A DNA stretch of 64,000 nt from Sphingopyxis sp. JAI128 (GTDB lineage: Bacteria > Pseudomonadota > Alphaproteobacteria > Sphingomonadales > Sphingomonadaceae). How positions within the stretch are numbered: the stretch's first letter is position 1; every line of letters starts with the position of its first letter. The notes beneath the pieces are model-generated. The model had not been told where the DNA came from. It made no database searches and saw nothing but the letters and a program-made list of their open reading frames with translations. The stretch spans positions 434,001-498,000 of the forward strand of contig NZ_JACHDA010000001.1 of assembly GCF_014207235.1 (NCBI RefSeq), written 5' to 3'. Positions 20,358-27,901 of the stretch are shown piece after piece. Position numbers and translations under genes: made by a program.

Positions 20358-21192
20358 AGTCGAGCCCGATGTCCGCCGCCGGCGCCGACTGGGTCAGCCG
20401 CCCGACCGACACATAGGTCACGCCCGTCGCGCCGATCTCGCGGATCGTGTCGAGCCGTACCCCGCCCGACGCCTCGGTCGGCACCTTGCCGTCCACCAGC
20501 GCGACGCACTGGCGCAGCTCGCCCAGGTCCATATTGTCGAGCAGCAGGTGCGTCGCCCCGGCGGCAAGCGCGGGTTCGACCTGCGCGACGCGGTCGACCT
20601 CGACGATGATGTCGGCGATTCCCGCTGCGACCGCCCGCTGCACCGCTTCCTCGACCGATCCCGCGACCGCGACATGATTGTCCTTGATCATCGCCGCGTC
20701 CCACAGGCCCATGCGGTGATTCTTCGCGCCGCCCATGCGCGTTGCATATTTCTCCAGCACGCGCAGGCCCGGGATCGTCTTGCGCGTGTCGAGCAAAGTC
20801 GCGCCGGTTCCCGCGAGCGCATCGACATATTGGCGCGTCATCGTCGCGATGCCCGACAAATGCTGCACCGTGTTGAGCGCCGAGCGTTCGGCGGTCAGCA
20901 TCGCGCGCGCGTTGCCCGACAGGCGCATCAGGTCGCTGCCCGCGGCAACTTCGGCGCCTTCCTCGACCAATATCTCGATCGCCATGGCAGGATCGAGCGC
21001 GCGAAAGAAACGTTCGGCGATCGGCAGCCCCGCGACGATGATCGCATCGCGGCTGTCCATCACCCCGCCGAAGCGCGCATCGGCGGGGATCGTCGCCATC
21101 GACGTGATGTCGCCCCCCGCCCCCAGATCCTCTGCCAAAGTGGCGCGGACAAAGGCATCGAGATCGAATTCGGGCAGGGAAAACTGGGTCAT
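20344..21192 (-). CDS. nadC: Nicotinate-nucleotide pyrophosphorylase (quinolinate phosphoribosyltransferase)
   Basis: NadC converts quinolinate and PRPP to nicotinate mononucleotide, CO2 and pyrophosphate in de novo NAD synthesis. The 282-residue product is full length. Motifs seen are TLAEDLGAGGDITS, the substrate-binding TLLDTRKTIPGLRVLEKYA and GGAKNHRMGLWDAAMIKDNH, the acidic IIVEVDRVAQ and LLLDNMDL, and the PRPP-side EASGGVRLDTIREIGATGV with SVGRLTQS. The ATG at 21192 gives the usual N-terminus. nadA and nadB are not in the window. Its promoter region is shared with the divergent nitronate monooxygenase-like gene. Confidence 0.97.
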   Translation of the reverse strand: MTQFSLPEFDLDAFVRATLAEDLGAGGDITSMATIPADARFGGVMDSRDAIIVAGLPIAERFFRALDPAMAIEILVEEGAEVAAGSDLMRLSGNARAMLTAERSALNTVQHLSGIATMTRQYVDALAGTGATLLDTRKTIPGLRVLEKYATRMGGAKNHRMGLWDAAMIKDNHVAVAGSVEEAVQRAVAAGIADIIVEVDRVAQVEPALAAGATHLLLDNMDLGELRQCVALVDGKVPTEASGGVRLDTIREIGATGVTYVSVGRLTQSAPAADIGLDFALA

Positions 21193-21228
21193 GTGCCCTC
21201 CGATAATCGGCTGGACCGGCAAATCAAC

Positions 21229-21246
21229 TTGACGTTTACGTAAACT
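21229..21246. promoter_or_regulatory. TTTACGTAAA palindrome, LiuR-like MerR-family operator candidate
   Basis: TTGACGTTTACGTAAAC lies between the divergent nadC and nitronate monooxygenase-like genes. The core GTTTACGTAAAC is a perfect 12-base palindrome and its left edge also looks like a -35 box (TTGACG). MerR-family LiuR sites for branched-chain and fatty acid catabolism share this GACGTTTACGTAAAC shape (established for other proteobacteria; recalled, not searched). Control of the downstream plus-strand gene is inferred. Confidence 0.5.
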
Positions 21247-21297
21247 AGCGCTGACATGGACGCCACCCGGCACCTTAGCCAACATCGGAGAGGCCAA

Positions 21298-22434
21298 ATG
21301 CAATCCCCCATATGCGCAATGCTCGGTATCGAATTTCCCCTTCTCGCCTTCTCGCACTGCCGCGACGTCGTGGTCGCCGTGTCAAAGGCGGGCGGCATGG
21401 GCGTCTTCGGCGCCGCCGCGCTGCCGCCCGAACGGCTCGAAGAGGAACTGGCGTGGATTGACGAACATATCGGCGGCCGCCCCTATGGCGTCGACCTGAT
21501 CGTTCCCAACAGCTTCGCCGGCAAGGGCGACGCGCCCTCGCCCGCCGCCGCGAAAGTGCCGGACACGCACCTGCAATTCGCCGCTGACCTGCTCGGCAAG
21601 TTCGACGTCGACGCGGCGGGACTCGAAGCCGCGATGGAGACGCGCCAGAGCTTTGGCGACAATATGCACGCGGATGGGGCCGCAAAGCTCCTCGAGGTCG
21701 CTTTTCGCCACCCGATCAAGCTGATCGCCAACGCGCTCGGCGTTCCGCCGCCGCTGATGCTCGAACTCGGCAAGCGCCACAATGTCCCCGTCGCCGCGCT
21801 CGTCGGCACGCGCGACCATGCGCTGGCGCAGGTTCGCGCAGGCGTCGACATCCTCGTCGTCGCGGGCGGCGAAGCAGGCGGCCATTGCGGCGAAGTCGCG
21901 ACGATGGTCCTCGTCCCCGAAGTCGCGGCGGCGGTCGAAGCCGTCGGCGCCAACACCCCCATCCTCGCCGCCGGCGGCATCGTCACCGGACGCCAGATGG
22001 CAGCGGCGATGGCGATGGGCGCGCATGGCGCCTGGTGCGGATCGGTCTGGCTCACCACTGCCGAGGCCGAAACCAACCCGGTCGTGAAGGAAAAGATGCT
22101 CGCCGCATCGGCGCGCGACACGGTACGCTCGAAAAGCCGCACCGGCAAACCCTCGCGCCAGCTCCGTTCGCCCTGGACCGATGCGTGGGAAGCCGACGGC
22201 GCGCCCAAACCGCTGCCGATGCCGCTGCAGTCGCTCGTCAGCGAACCCGCGTTGCGCAAGGTCGATAAATTGTCCGAAGGCGGGCACGAAGGCGCAAAGG
22301 CGCTCGCAACCTATTGGGTGGGCCAAGGCGTCGGCCTGATGAACGAGGCGATGGGGGCTGGACAGGTGGTGCAGGCGTTCAAGGAAGACTGGATCGCCGC
22401 CTGCGAACGCCTCAACGGATTTCTGGGCGACTAG
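21298..22434 (+). CDS. Nitronate monooxygenase-like flavoprotein
   Basis: The 378-residue FMN-dependent TIM-barrel enzyme belongs to the nitronate monooxygenase (2-nitropropane dioxygenase) family. Visible are the N-terminal FPLLAFSHCRDVVVAVSKAGGMGVFG, the barrel segment VAALVGTRDHALAQVRAGVD, the phosphate-binding VVAGGEAGGHCGE and the FMN-binding ILAAGGIVTGRQMAAAMAMGAHGAWCGS. The ATG at 21298 was preferred to 21256 because GGAGAGG precedes it and the conserved core begins at once. The PICAMLGIEFPLL opening is normal. Substrates of this family members vary and are often unknown. The LiuR-like palindrome upstream suggests a link with acyl or amino acid catabolism rather than nitroalkane use. 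Confidence 0.88.
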   Translation: MQSPICAMLGIEFPLLAFSHCRDVVVAVSKAGGMGVFGAAALPPERLEEELAWIDEHIGGRPYGVDLIVPNSFAGKGDAPSPAAAKVPDTHLQFAADLLGKFDVDAAGLEAAMETRQSFGDNMHADGAAKLLEVAFRHPIKLIANALGVPPPLMLELGKRHNVPVAALVGTRDHALAQVRAGVDILVVAGGEAGGHCGEVATMVLVPEVAAAVEAVGANTPILAAGGIVTGRQMAAAMAMGAHGAWCGSVWLTTAEAETNPVVKEKMLAASARDTVRSKSRTGKPSRQLRSPWTDAWEADGAPKPLPMPLQSLVSEPALRKVDKLSEGGHEGAKALATYWVGQGVGLMNEAMGAGQVVQAFKEDWIAACERLNGFLGD

Positions 22435-22444
22435 CTCGCGTTGT

Positions 22445-22592
22445 TGATCCTCCCTGCCGCGCAGCGATGGGGGGTGGCAGCCGCATCGCGGCTGACGGAG
22501 GGGCAGAGCGCGAAGCGCTCGCGATGCTCGCAGCCCCTCCGCCATGCTCCGGCTGGTCCCCCTCCCCATGCCTGCGGCACGGGGAGGATTGC
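22445..22592. repeat. Extragenic repeat between convergent genes
   Basis: The gap holds a composite of CCTCCCTGCCGCGCAGCGATGG-like and CCCTCCCCATGCCTGCGGCA-like units with GAGCGCGAAGCGCTC palindromes between them. Units of this kind recur between genes in sphingomonads. It lies between convergent genes, so it may also serve as a two-way transcript end. Confidence 0.6.
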
Positions 22593-22601
22593 GGTCGTCG
22601 A

Positions 22602-23048
22602 TTACGAAACGGTCGCCTTGACGATCTTGCCGGGTTCGCGCGGCGGCTCGCCCTTGGGCAGCGCGTCGACATTTTCCATGCCTTCGGTCACTTCGCCCCA
22701 GACCGTATATTGGTTGTCGAGGAAACGCGCGTCCTCGAAGCAAATGAAGAACTGGCTGTTCGCGCTGTTCGGATTCTGCGCCCGCGCCATCGAACAAACG
22801 CCGCGGACGTGCGGCTCGCCGCTGAATTCCTGCGGCAGGTCGGGCAGCTCGCTCCCGCCCATGCCGGTGCCCGTCGGGTCGCCGCCCTGCGCCATGAAGC
22901 CCGGAATCACGCGATGGAAAACGACGCCATCGTAGAACCCTTCTTTCGCCAGCGTAGTGATGCGCTCGACATGCTGCGGCGCAAGATCGGGGCGAAGGCG
23001 GATGACGACATCGCCGGTCGACAGCGAAAGCGTGAGGGTGTCGGACAT
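22602..23048 (-). CDS. Peptidyl-prolyl cis-trans isomerase, cyclophilin type
   Basis: A 148-residue single-domain cyclophilin without a signal peptide, so cytosolic. It catalyses cis-trans isomerisation of prolyl bonds. Hallmarks are YDGVVFHRVIPGFMAQGGDP (catalytic Arg and Phe-Met-x-Gln), MARAQNPNSANSQFFICF and the LDNQYTVWGEVTEGMENVD end. The short loops and missing Trp region are typical of bacterial PpiB-type proteins. It is convergent with the monooxygenase gene and stands alone on its strand. Confidence 0.95.
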   Translation of the reverse strand: MSDTLTLSLSTGDVVIRLRPDLAPQHVERITTLAKEGFYDGVVFHRVIPGFMAQGGDPTGTGMGGSELPDLPQEFSGEPHVRGVCSMARAQNPNSANSQFFICFEDARFLDNQYTVWGEVTEGMENVDALPKGEPPREPGKIVKATVS

Positions 23049-23204
23049 GTTGAAACTCCTGCGGTCTGTGTTGGCGGTCCCATAGCGGGGGTCGCCGCCA
23101 ATGCCACGTATTAATTCGCAAAACGCCGTTCGCGGCGTTGCCTTCGGCGGGCCGCAGCACTAGGGGAAAGCTCGGACGCCGCAAAAGCCAGGGAGGACCG
23201 CGCG

Positions 23205-24650
23205 ATGGACAAACGCGAAGATTCCCTGCCACCTGAAGACGCGGAGATCGTCGAGGATCGCCAACCCGCGCCGCGCGAAGCCGAGACCGAACTGGACGAG
23301 GACGATCGGTTGAAACCCGAATTCGTCCGCGACGTGATCGATCTTGCCGAGGCGGGCGAAGGCGAGGCGGCGCGCGAGCGCGTCGGCCGTCTCCACCCCG
23401 CCGACATCGCCGACCTGTTCGAACTCGCACGCACCGACGAACGCCCGATGCTCGCGGCGGTCCTCGGCGACATGCTTTCCGCCGACGTGCTCGCGGAAAT
23501 GAACGATTATGTCCGCGAGGAACTGATCGACCTTCTCGCGCCAGAGCAAGTGGCCGAGCTGGCCTCCGAACTCGATACCGACGACGCGGTTGCGATCATC
23601 GAGGATATGGAGGAGGACGAGCAACAAGCCGTCCTTCAGGCGATGGAGCCCGAGGATCGCGCCGCGATCGAGGACGCGCTCTCCTTCCCCGAGGAATCGG
23701 CGGGCCGCCTGATGCAGCGCGACCTGGTCGCGGTGCCCGAGCATGTGACGGTCGGCGATGTGATCGATCGCCTCCGCGAAGATACCGAACTCGCCAGCGA
23801 TTTCTGGGAAATCTTTGTTGTCGACCCGATGCACAAGCCGGTGGGCACCTGCCAGCTCAGCTGGATCCTGCGGACGCCGCGCGACATCGCGATCAGCGAT
23901 GTCATGAAACGCGAACAGACGTTGATCCCCGTCGATATGGATCAGGAAGAGGTTGCGCTGCGCTTTCAGAAATATGCGCTGATCTCTGCCGCCGTCGTCG
24001 ACAAGGACGGCCGGCTGGTCGGTATGATCACGGTCGATGATATCGTCCACATCATCCAGGAAGAGGCGGGCGAGGATATATTGCGTCTGTCGGGCGCCGG
24101 CGATGGCGACATCAACGAACCGATCCGCGAAACCTATAGCGCGCGCGTCCGCTGGCTCGTCGCCAATCTGGGCACCGCGCTGCTGGCTTCATCGATCGTC
24201 GGCTTCTTCGGCGGAGCGATCGAACATATGGTTGCGCTCGCGGCGCTGATGCCGATCGTCGCGGGGGTCGGCGGAAACGCCGGGACCCAGACGCTCGCGG
24301 TGACCGTCCGCGCGCTGGCGATGAACCAGCTTACCGATTCGAACAGCTGGCGTGCGATCTGGCGCGAAATGAAGATCGCCTTGCTGAACGGCGGGACGAT
24401 TGCGCTCATCGCCGGCACCGCGACCGCGCTGTGGTTCGGCAATCCGCAGCTTGGCGGCGTCATCGCCGCGGCGATGATTGTGAACATTTTCGTCGCGGGC
24501 GTTTCCGGGGTGGCGATCCCGCTCCTGCTCGACCGGCTCGATCAGGACCCGGCGGTGGCGAGTTCGATTTTCGTCACGATGACGACCGATTCCATGGGCT
24601 TTCTCGCCTTCCTGGGGCTGGCGGTCCTCAGCGGACTGACCTCGCTCTGA
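23205..24650 (+). CDS. mgtE: Magnesium transporter MgtE
   Basis: The 481-residue Mg2+ channel/transporter has three parts. The N-terminal superhelical domain (about 40-150) contains RLHPADIADLFELA, AELASELDTDDAVAIIEDM and the AGRLMQRDLVAVP transition. A CBS pair (about 165-285) contains VGTCQLSWILRTP and DKDGRLVGMITVDDIVHII. The membrane domain contains WLVANLGTALLASSIVGFF, PIVAGVGGNAGTQTLAVTVRA (pore signature) and TTDSMGFLAFLGLA. Length and order are normal. Mg2+ bound by the cytosolic domains closes the pore in the family. It is a single gene with its own promoter. Confidence 0.96.
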   Translation: MDKREDSLPPEDAEIVEDRQPAPREAETELDEDDRLKPEFVRDVIDLAEAGEGEAARERVGRLHPADIADLFELARTDERPMLAAVLGDMLSADVLAEMNDYVREELIDLLAPEQVAELASELDTDDAVAIIEDMEEDEQQAVLQAMEPEDRAAIEDALSFPEESAGRLMQRDLVAVPEHVTVGDVIDRLREDTELASDFWEIFVVDPMHKPVGTCQLSWILRTPRDIAISDVMKREQTLIPVDMDQEEVALRFQKYALISAAVVDKDGRLVGMITVDDIVHIIQEEAGEDILRLSGAGDGDINEPIRETYSARVRWLVANLGTALLASSIVGFFGGAIEHMVALAALMPIVAGVGGNAGTQTLAVTVRALAMNQLTDSNSWRAIWREMKIALLNGGTIALIAGTATALWFGNPQLGGVIAAAMIVNIFVAGVSGVAIPLLLDRLDQDPAVASSIFVTMTTDSMGFLAFLGLAVLSGLTSL

Positions 24651-24718
24651 GAGCAAGTCGCTGGAATCCAATCGATTCAAAGCATCGGAAAAAAATTTTA
24701 TCGCGGCAATTTATTTCG

Positions 24719-24744
24719 GGAACTTATCCGCCGCATCGGTCGTT
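24719..24744 (+). promoter_or_regulatory. EcfG (general stress response) type promoter
   Basis: GGAAC at 24719-24723, a 17-base spacer, and CGTT at 24741-24744 match the alphaproteobacterial general-stress sigma factor EcfG/SigT consensus (GGAAC-N16/17-CGTT) exactly. It lies about 125 bases upstream of the small entericidin-like gene and is correctly oriented for it. The upstream A/T-rich stretch (24688-24700) is compatible with an UP-type element. Confidence 0.7.
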
Positions 24745-24870
24745 TTCCATTCGAGCAGCGGTCATCGCCCCCCCGCAGCGCTGCTCAGCAACATTGGCCC
24801 GGCCCGCATTCCCTCCCCCCCCTCGAAGCGTGCCGGGCCATTTTGCAACATATCCTGAGAGGTTGGTAAT

Positions 24871-24999
24871 ATGACGAGCTTCCGTGCAATTTTCCTCGCC
24901 CTGCTGGCAAGCGTTCTGGTCACTGGTTGCAACACGGTGAAGGGTGCTGGCCGCGATATCGAATCCGTCGGTCAGGCTGGTAGCGACGCCATCAACTGA
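24871..24999 (+). CDS. Entericidin A/B family lipoprotein
   Basis: A 42-residue peptide: MTSFRAIFLALLASVLVTGC is a lipoprotein signal with the lipobox LVTGC, followed by NTVKGAGRDIESVGQAGSDA. The short mature part with N-T-x-x-G-x-G-x-D-I-x-x-x-G is the entericidin (EcnA/EcnB) signature. Entericidins are small membrane lipoproteins linked to bacteriolysis and stress in E. coli and are frequent EcfG targets in alphaproteobacteria. A GAGAGG ribosome site lies about nine bases upstream. The gene is monocistronic: an EcfG promoter precedes it and a strong terminator follows. Confidence 0.9.
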   Translation: MTSFRAIFLALLASVLVTGCNTVKGAGRDIESVGQAGSDAIN

Positions 25000-25015
25000 T
25001 CTTGAATAACTTACC

Positions 25016-25825
25016 CTAAGCCTCTTCGAGAGGCTCGACAGGCGCCTCTTCGGCGCCTGTTTTGCGTCGGCGCTGGGTAAACCAGATCGCAAAGATCGAA
25101 ATCTCGTAGAGCAGGATCAACGGCACCGCGAGCAGGAACTGGCTCAGGATATCCGGCGGGGTGGCAACCGCCGCGATCGCAAAGGCCGCGACGATCATAT
25201 AGCGCCGCGCCGAAATCAGCTGGTCGCGGCTGACGAGGCCGGCGCGCTCGATGAGCATCAGCAGGATCGGCAACAGGAACGCGATCCCGAACGCCATGAT
25301 GAATTGCATGGTGAAGTCCAGGTAATTGCCGACCGAGGGCAGTGCTTCCTGCGTCACTCCGCCGACATCGCCCTGAAAACCGAGCAGGAAGCGCAGCGCG
25401 AGCGGGATGGTGATGAAATAGGCGAAGCTGGCGCCGATAGCGAACAACAGCGGGGTCGCGAACAGAAAGGGCAGCAACGCCCGCTTTTCCTGACGATAAA
25501 GCCCTGGCGCGACGAATTTCCAGAGCTGGTTTGCAATCACCGGAAAGGCGATCATCATCGACGCGAAGAAGGCGACTTTCACCTCGACGAAAAAAGCTTC
25601 GAACAGCTGGGTATAAATCAGCTTGCCCTGCCCCGCCGCGATCAGCGGCTGGACGAGGATCGCGAAAATCGGCCGCGCGAAATAAAAGCAGACGCCGAAG
25701 GCGAGCGCGACTGCAAGCAGCGACTTGAGCAGGCGCGACCGCAGCTCGATCAGGTGGTCGAGCAGCGGCATCTTGCCGCCAGCACCGTCCTCGTCGGCCG
25801 GTTTTTCGGGCATCTCCTCGCTCAT
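25016..25825 (-). CDS. tatC: Sec-independent protein translocase subunit TatC
   Basis: TatC is the polytopic receptor for twin-arginine signal peptides. The 269-residue product has six predicted membrane helices. The N-terminal MPLLDHLIELRSRLLKSLLA is the signature (with conserved Glu), FARPIFAILVQPL and FVEVKVAFFASMMIAFPVIA follow, then GIAFLLPILLMLIERAGLV and PPDILSQFLLAVPLILLYEI. It overlaps tatB by four bases. The C-terminal acidic tail is unusually repetitive because its DNA also forms the terminator of the convergent entericidin gene. The set tatA-tatB-tatC is complete here. Confidence 0.97.
   Translation of the reverse strand: MSEEMPEKPADEDGAGGKMPLLDHLIELRSRLLKSLLAVALAFGVCFYFARPIFAILVQPLIAAGQGKLIYTQLFEAFFVEVKVAFFASMMIAFPVIANQLWKFVAPGLYRQEKRALLPFLFATPLLFAIGASFAYFITIPLALRFLLGFQGDVGGVTQEALPSVGNYLDFTMQFIMAFGIAFLLPILLMLIERAGLVSRDQLISARRYMIVAAFAIAAVATPPDILSQFLLAVPLILLYEISIFAIWFTQRRRKTGAEEAPVEPLEEA
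25021..25063 (+). terminator. Rho-independent terminator for the entericidin gene, inside the 3' end of tatC
   Basis: ACAGGCGCC (25038-25046) pairs perfectly with GGCGCCTGT (25052-25060) around a TCTTC loop, followed by TTT. A second smaller hairpin, CCTCT-TCG-AGAGG (25021-25033), lies just before it. Both are inside the last codons of tatC on the opposite strand, which encode the Glu-rich tail EEAPVEPLEEA. It lies 22-64 bases past the entericidin stop. Confidence 0.75.
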
Positions 25826-26199
25826 GGCAGCGGCCCGTCGCGCGGCGGGATTTCATGCGTCTCGGACTTTTCAGGTACTGCAGCCGCCTGCGGCTCCGGC
25901 GTCTCGTCCGCCTTTTCGGCTTTCACGGGGGTCGAGGCCGCGACGGCATCGGGCCCGTCGATGCGGGGAAATTCGCGCATGATCGCTTCGTTTTGCTCGC
26001 GCCACTGCTTCTCGAGCTCTTCGAGTTCGGCCTCGCGCATCATCGTGTCGAGTCCTGCGCGAAAGTGACGCGCCATGCCGCGCGCCTTGCCCATCCATTT
26101 TCCGACGAAACGCATCGCCTTGGGGAGGTCCTTGGGGCCGATGACGACCAGGGCCACCGCCACGACGAGCAACAACTCGGTGGGCGCGACATCAAACAT
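25822..26199 (-). CDS. tatB: Sec-independent protein translocase subunit TatB
   Basis: The 125-residue TatB begins with FDVAPTELLLVVAVALVVIG, the single membrane helix, and GPKDLPKAMRFVGKWMGKAR, the amphipathic helix that binds TatC. A Pro/Glu/Ala-rich cytosolic tail follows. The E-x-L pattern at residues 8-10 is the TatB mark separating it from TatA. It sits between tatA and tatC in one operon and overlaps tatC by four bases. Confidence 0.95.
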   Translation of the reverse strand: MFDVAPTELLLVVAVALVVIGPKDLPKAMRFVGKWMGKARGMARHFRAGLDTMMREAELEELEKQWREQNEAIMREFPRIDGPDAVAASTPVKAEKADETPEPQAAAVPEKSETHEIPPRDGPLP

Positions 26200-26231
26200 T
26201 TAAAAGCCCAATCCCCGCAGGCGGTCGGAAA

Positions 26232-26462
26232 TCAGCGGTTTTCGGTTTCCGCGGTCGGGGTCGGCGCCGGCGCGTCGGGGACGCGCTGGCCTTCGATCTG
26301 CTTGGGCGCCGGGGTCGGCGCATCATCGTCGGCCATGCCCTTCTTGAAGCTTTTGATGCCTTTGGCGACATCGCCCATCATGTCCGAAAAGCGGCCCTTG
26401 CCGAACAGCAGCAGGACCAGAATCCCGACGATCAGCCAGTGCCAGATGCTCAAACCACCCAT
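26232..26462 (-). CDS. tatA: Sec-independent protein translocase subunit TatA
   Basis: The 76-residue pore-forming Tat subunit starts [20 protein letters not shown], then [20 protein letters not shown], with the FGKG hinge of TatA and an amphipathic helix, then a Pro-rich tail. The ATG at 26462 was preferred over one at 26486 because it has an AAGGAG site at the right distance and begins the conserved domain. It follows scpB at 69 bases. Confidence 0.95.
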   Translation of the reverse strand: MGGLSIWHWLIVGILVLLLFGKGRFSDMMGDVAKGIKSFKKGMADDDAPTPAPKQIEGQRVPDAPAPTPTAETENR

Positions 26463-26531
26463 CTCAAATCTCCTTGAGCCGCCCATATAGGGCGAAGCCC
26501 CGCCGAATGCACGATACGATTGAAAAAAACG

Positions 26532-27125
26532 TCAGGCTTCTTCGCCGTCCTTGACCAGGTCCAGTTCGCCCATCGCTTCTTCGAAAGCCAGATCGACCGG
26601 ATCGAGCAGGCCTGCGGCGCGCAGATCTTCGATACCCGGCAAATCCTTGCGGCTGCTAAGCCCGAAATGCTGCAAAAATGCGTCGGTGGTCTTGTAGATC
26701 AGCGGACGTCCGGGCACCTCGCGCCGCCCCGCGGGCACGATCCATTCGGCCTCCATCAAGACGTCCAGCGTGCCTTTCGACGTCTGGACCCCGCGGATCG
26801 CCTCGATCTCCGCGCGGCTCACCGGTTCATGATAGGCGACGATGGCCAAGACCTCGGCCGCCGCACGCGACAATTTGCGCGGATCGTCGCGTTCGCGGCG
26901 CAGCAGGTGCGCAAGGTCGGCCGGCGTCTGGAAATGCCAATGCCCGCCGCGTTCGACCAGTTCGATCCCGCTCCCCGCATGGCGCGCGGCGATCGCCACA
27001 ATGATCCCGCGGACCTCGCCCGGCGTCATCTCGTCGCCGAGCCGGTTCGCCACCTGCCGCGCGTCGAGCGGCTCGTCACTCGCGAACAACATGGCCTCTA
27101 TCGCGCGTTCGAGGTCGTCGATCAT
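26532..27125 (-). CDS. scpB: Segregation and condensation protein ScpB
   Basis: ScpB binds ScpA and the SMC ATPase in the bacterial condensin. The 197-residue product has two winged-helix domains: AIEAMLFASDEPLDARQVAN at the N-terminus and LAIVAYHEPVSRAEIEAIRG with YKTTDAFLQHFGLSSRKDLP in the second. The GLSSRKDLPG end is family-typical. The start overlaps the scpA stop by four bases. Confidence 0.95.
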   Translation of the reverse strand: MIDDLERAIEAMLFASDEPLDARQVANRLGDEMTPGEVRGIIVAIAARHAGSGIELVERGGHWHFQTPADLAHLLRRERDDPRKLSRAAAEVLAIVAYHEPVSRAEIEAIRGVQTSKGTLDVLMEAEWIVPAGRREVPGRPLIYKTTDAFLQHFGLSSRKDLPGIEDLRAAGLLDPVDLAFEEAMGELDLVKDGEEA

Positions 27126-27895
27126 GCTTGTGCGGCTTTCAGGTAAAGGGGTTCGAATGCGCCGTCCTGCTTCAGGTCGACGCGGCCCTGCCGCGCCAGC
27201 TCGAGCGCGGCGACAAAACTCGACGCGATGGCCGAACGGCGTAGCGGGCCATCATAATCCGCCGGAAGGAAATCGGACAGTTCGGCCCAATCGAGCTTTA
27301 CCCCCAGCATTCGCTGGAGGTGATGGAGCGCGGCGTCGAGCGTAACGACCGGCCGCCGCGAGACCATATGGACGACCGGTTCGTTGCGCAGCTTGACCTG
27401 GCCATAGGCCGACAGAAGATCGTACAGGCTGGCATCCCACCGCCGCACCCGGACGTCGCGCAGGCCCTCGGGCTTCGCGCGCAGGAACACGTCGCGCCCG
27501 ACGCGATCGCGTGCCAGCAGGCGGGCCGCCGCCTCGCGCATCGCCGCCAGCCTCTGCAAGCGCAATTGCAGGCGCAGCGCCAGTTCGTCGGGGGATGGGT
27601 CCTCGAGCGGGTCCTTGGGAAGCAGGAGCGCCGATTTGAGGTAGGCGAGCCACGCCGCCATCACCAGATAATCGGCCGCCACCTCCAGCTTCAGCTCGCG
27701 CGCTTCGGCAATAAAGGTCAGATATTGCTCGACGAGGGCAAGGATCGATATCTGCTTGAGGTCGACCTTTTGGCTTCGCGCCAGCGCGAGCAGCAGGTCG
27801 AGCGGGCCTTCCCAGCTTTCGAGCGACAGCTGCAGGGCATCGTCGCGTTCGGGGGCCGCCACCGTCGTTTCAAAGGCGAGCGGCAGTTCGTCCAT
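27122..27895 (-). CDS. scpA: Segregation and condensation protein ScpA
   Basis: The 257-residue kleisin subunit links the SMC heads. The N-terminal LSLESWEGPLDLLLALARSQ and KVDLKQISILALVEQYL match ScpA, as does the central ADYLVMAAWLAYLKSALLLP. The C-terminal winged helix contains VVTLDAALHHLQRMLG and FVAALELARQGRVDLKQDG. It lies six bases after nagZ and is coupled to scpB. Confidence 0.95.
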   Translation of the reverse strand: MDELPLAFETTVAAPERDDALQLSLESWEGPLDLLLALARSQKVDLKQISILALVEQYLTFIAEARELKLEVAADYLVMAAWLAYLKSALLLPKDPLEDPSPDELALRLQLRLQRLAAMREAAARLLARDRVGRDVFLRAKPEGLRDVRVRRWDASLYDLLSAYGQVKLRNEPVVHMVSRRPVVTLDAALHHLQRMLGVKLDWAELSDFLPADYDGPLRRSAIASSFVAALELARQGRVDLKQDGAFEPLYLKAAQA

Positions 27896-27901
27896 CGCGC
27901 G

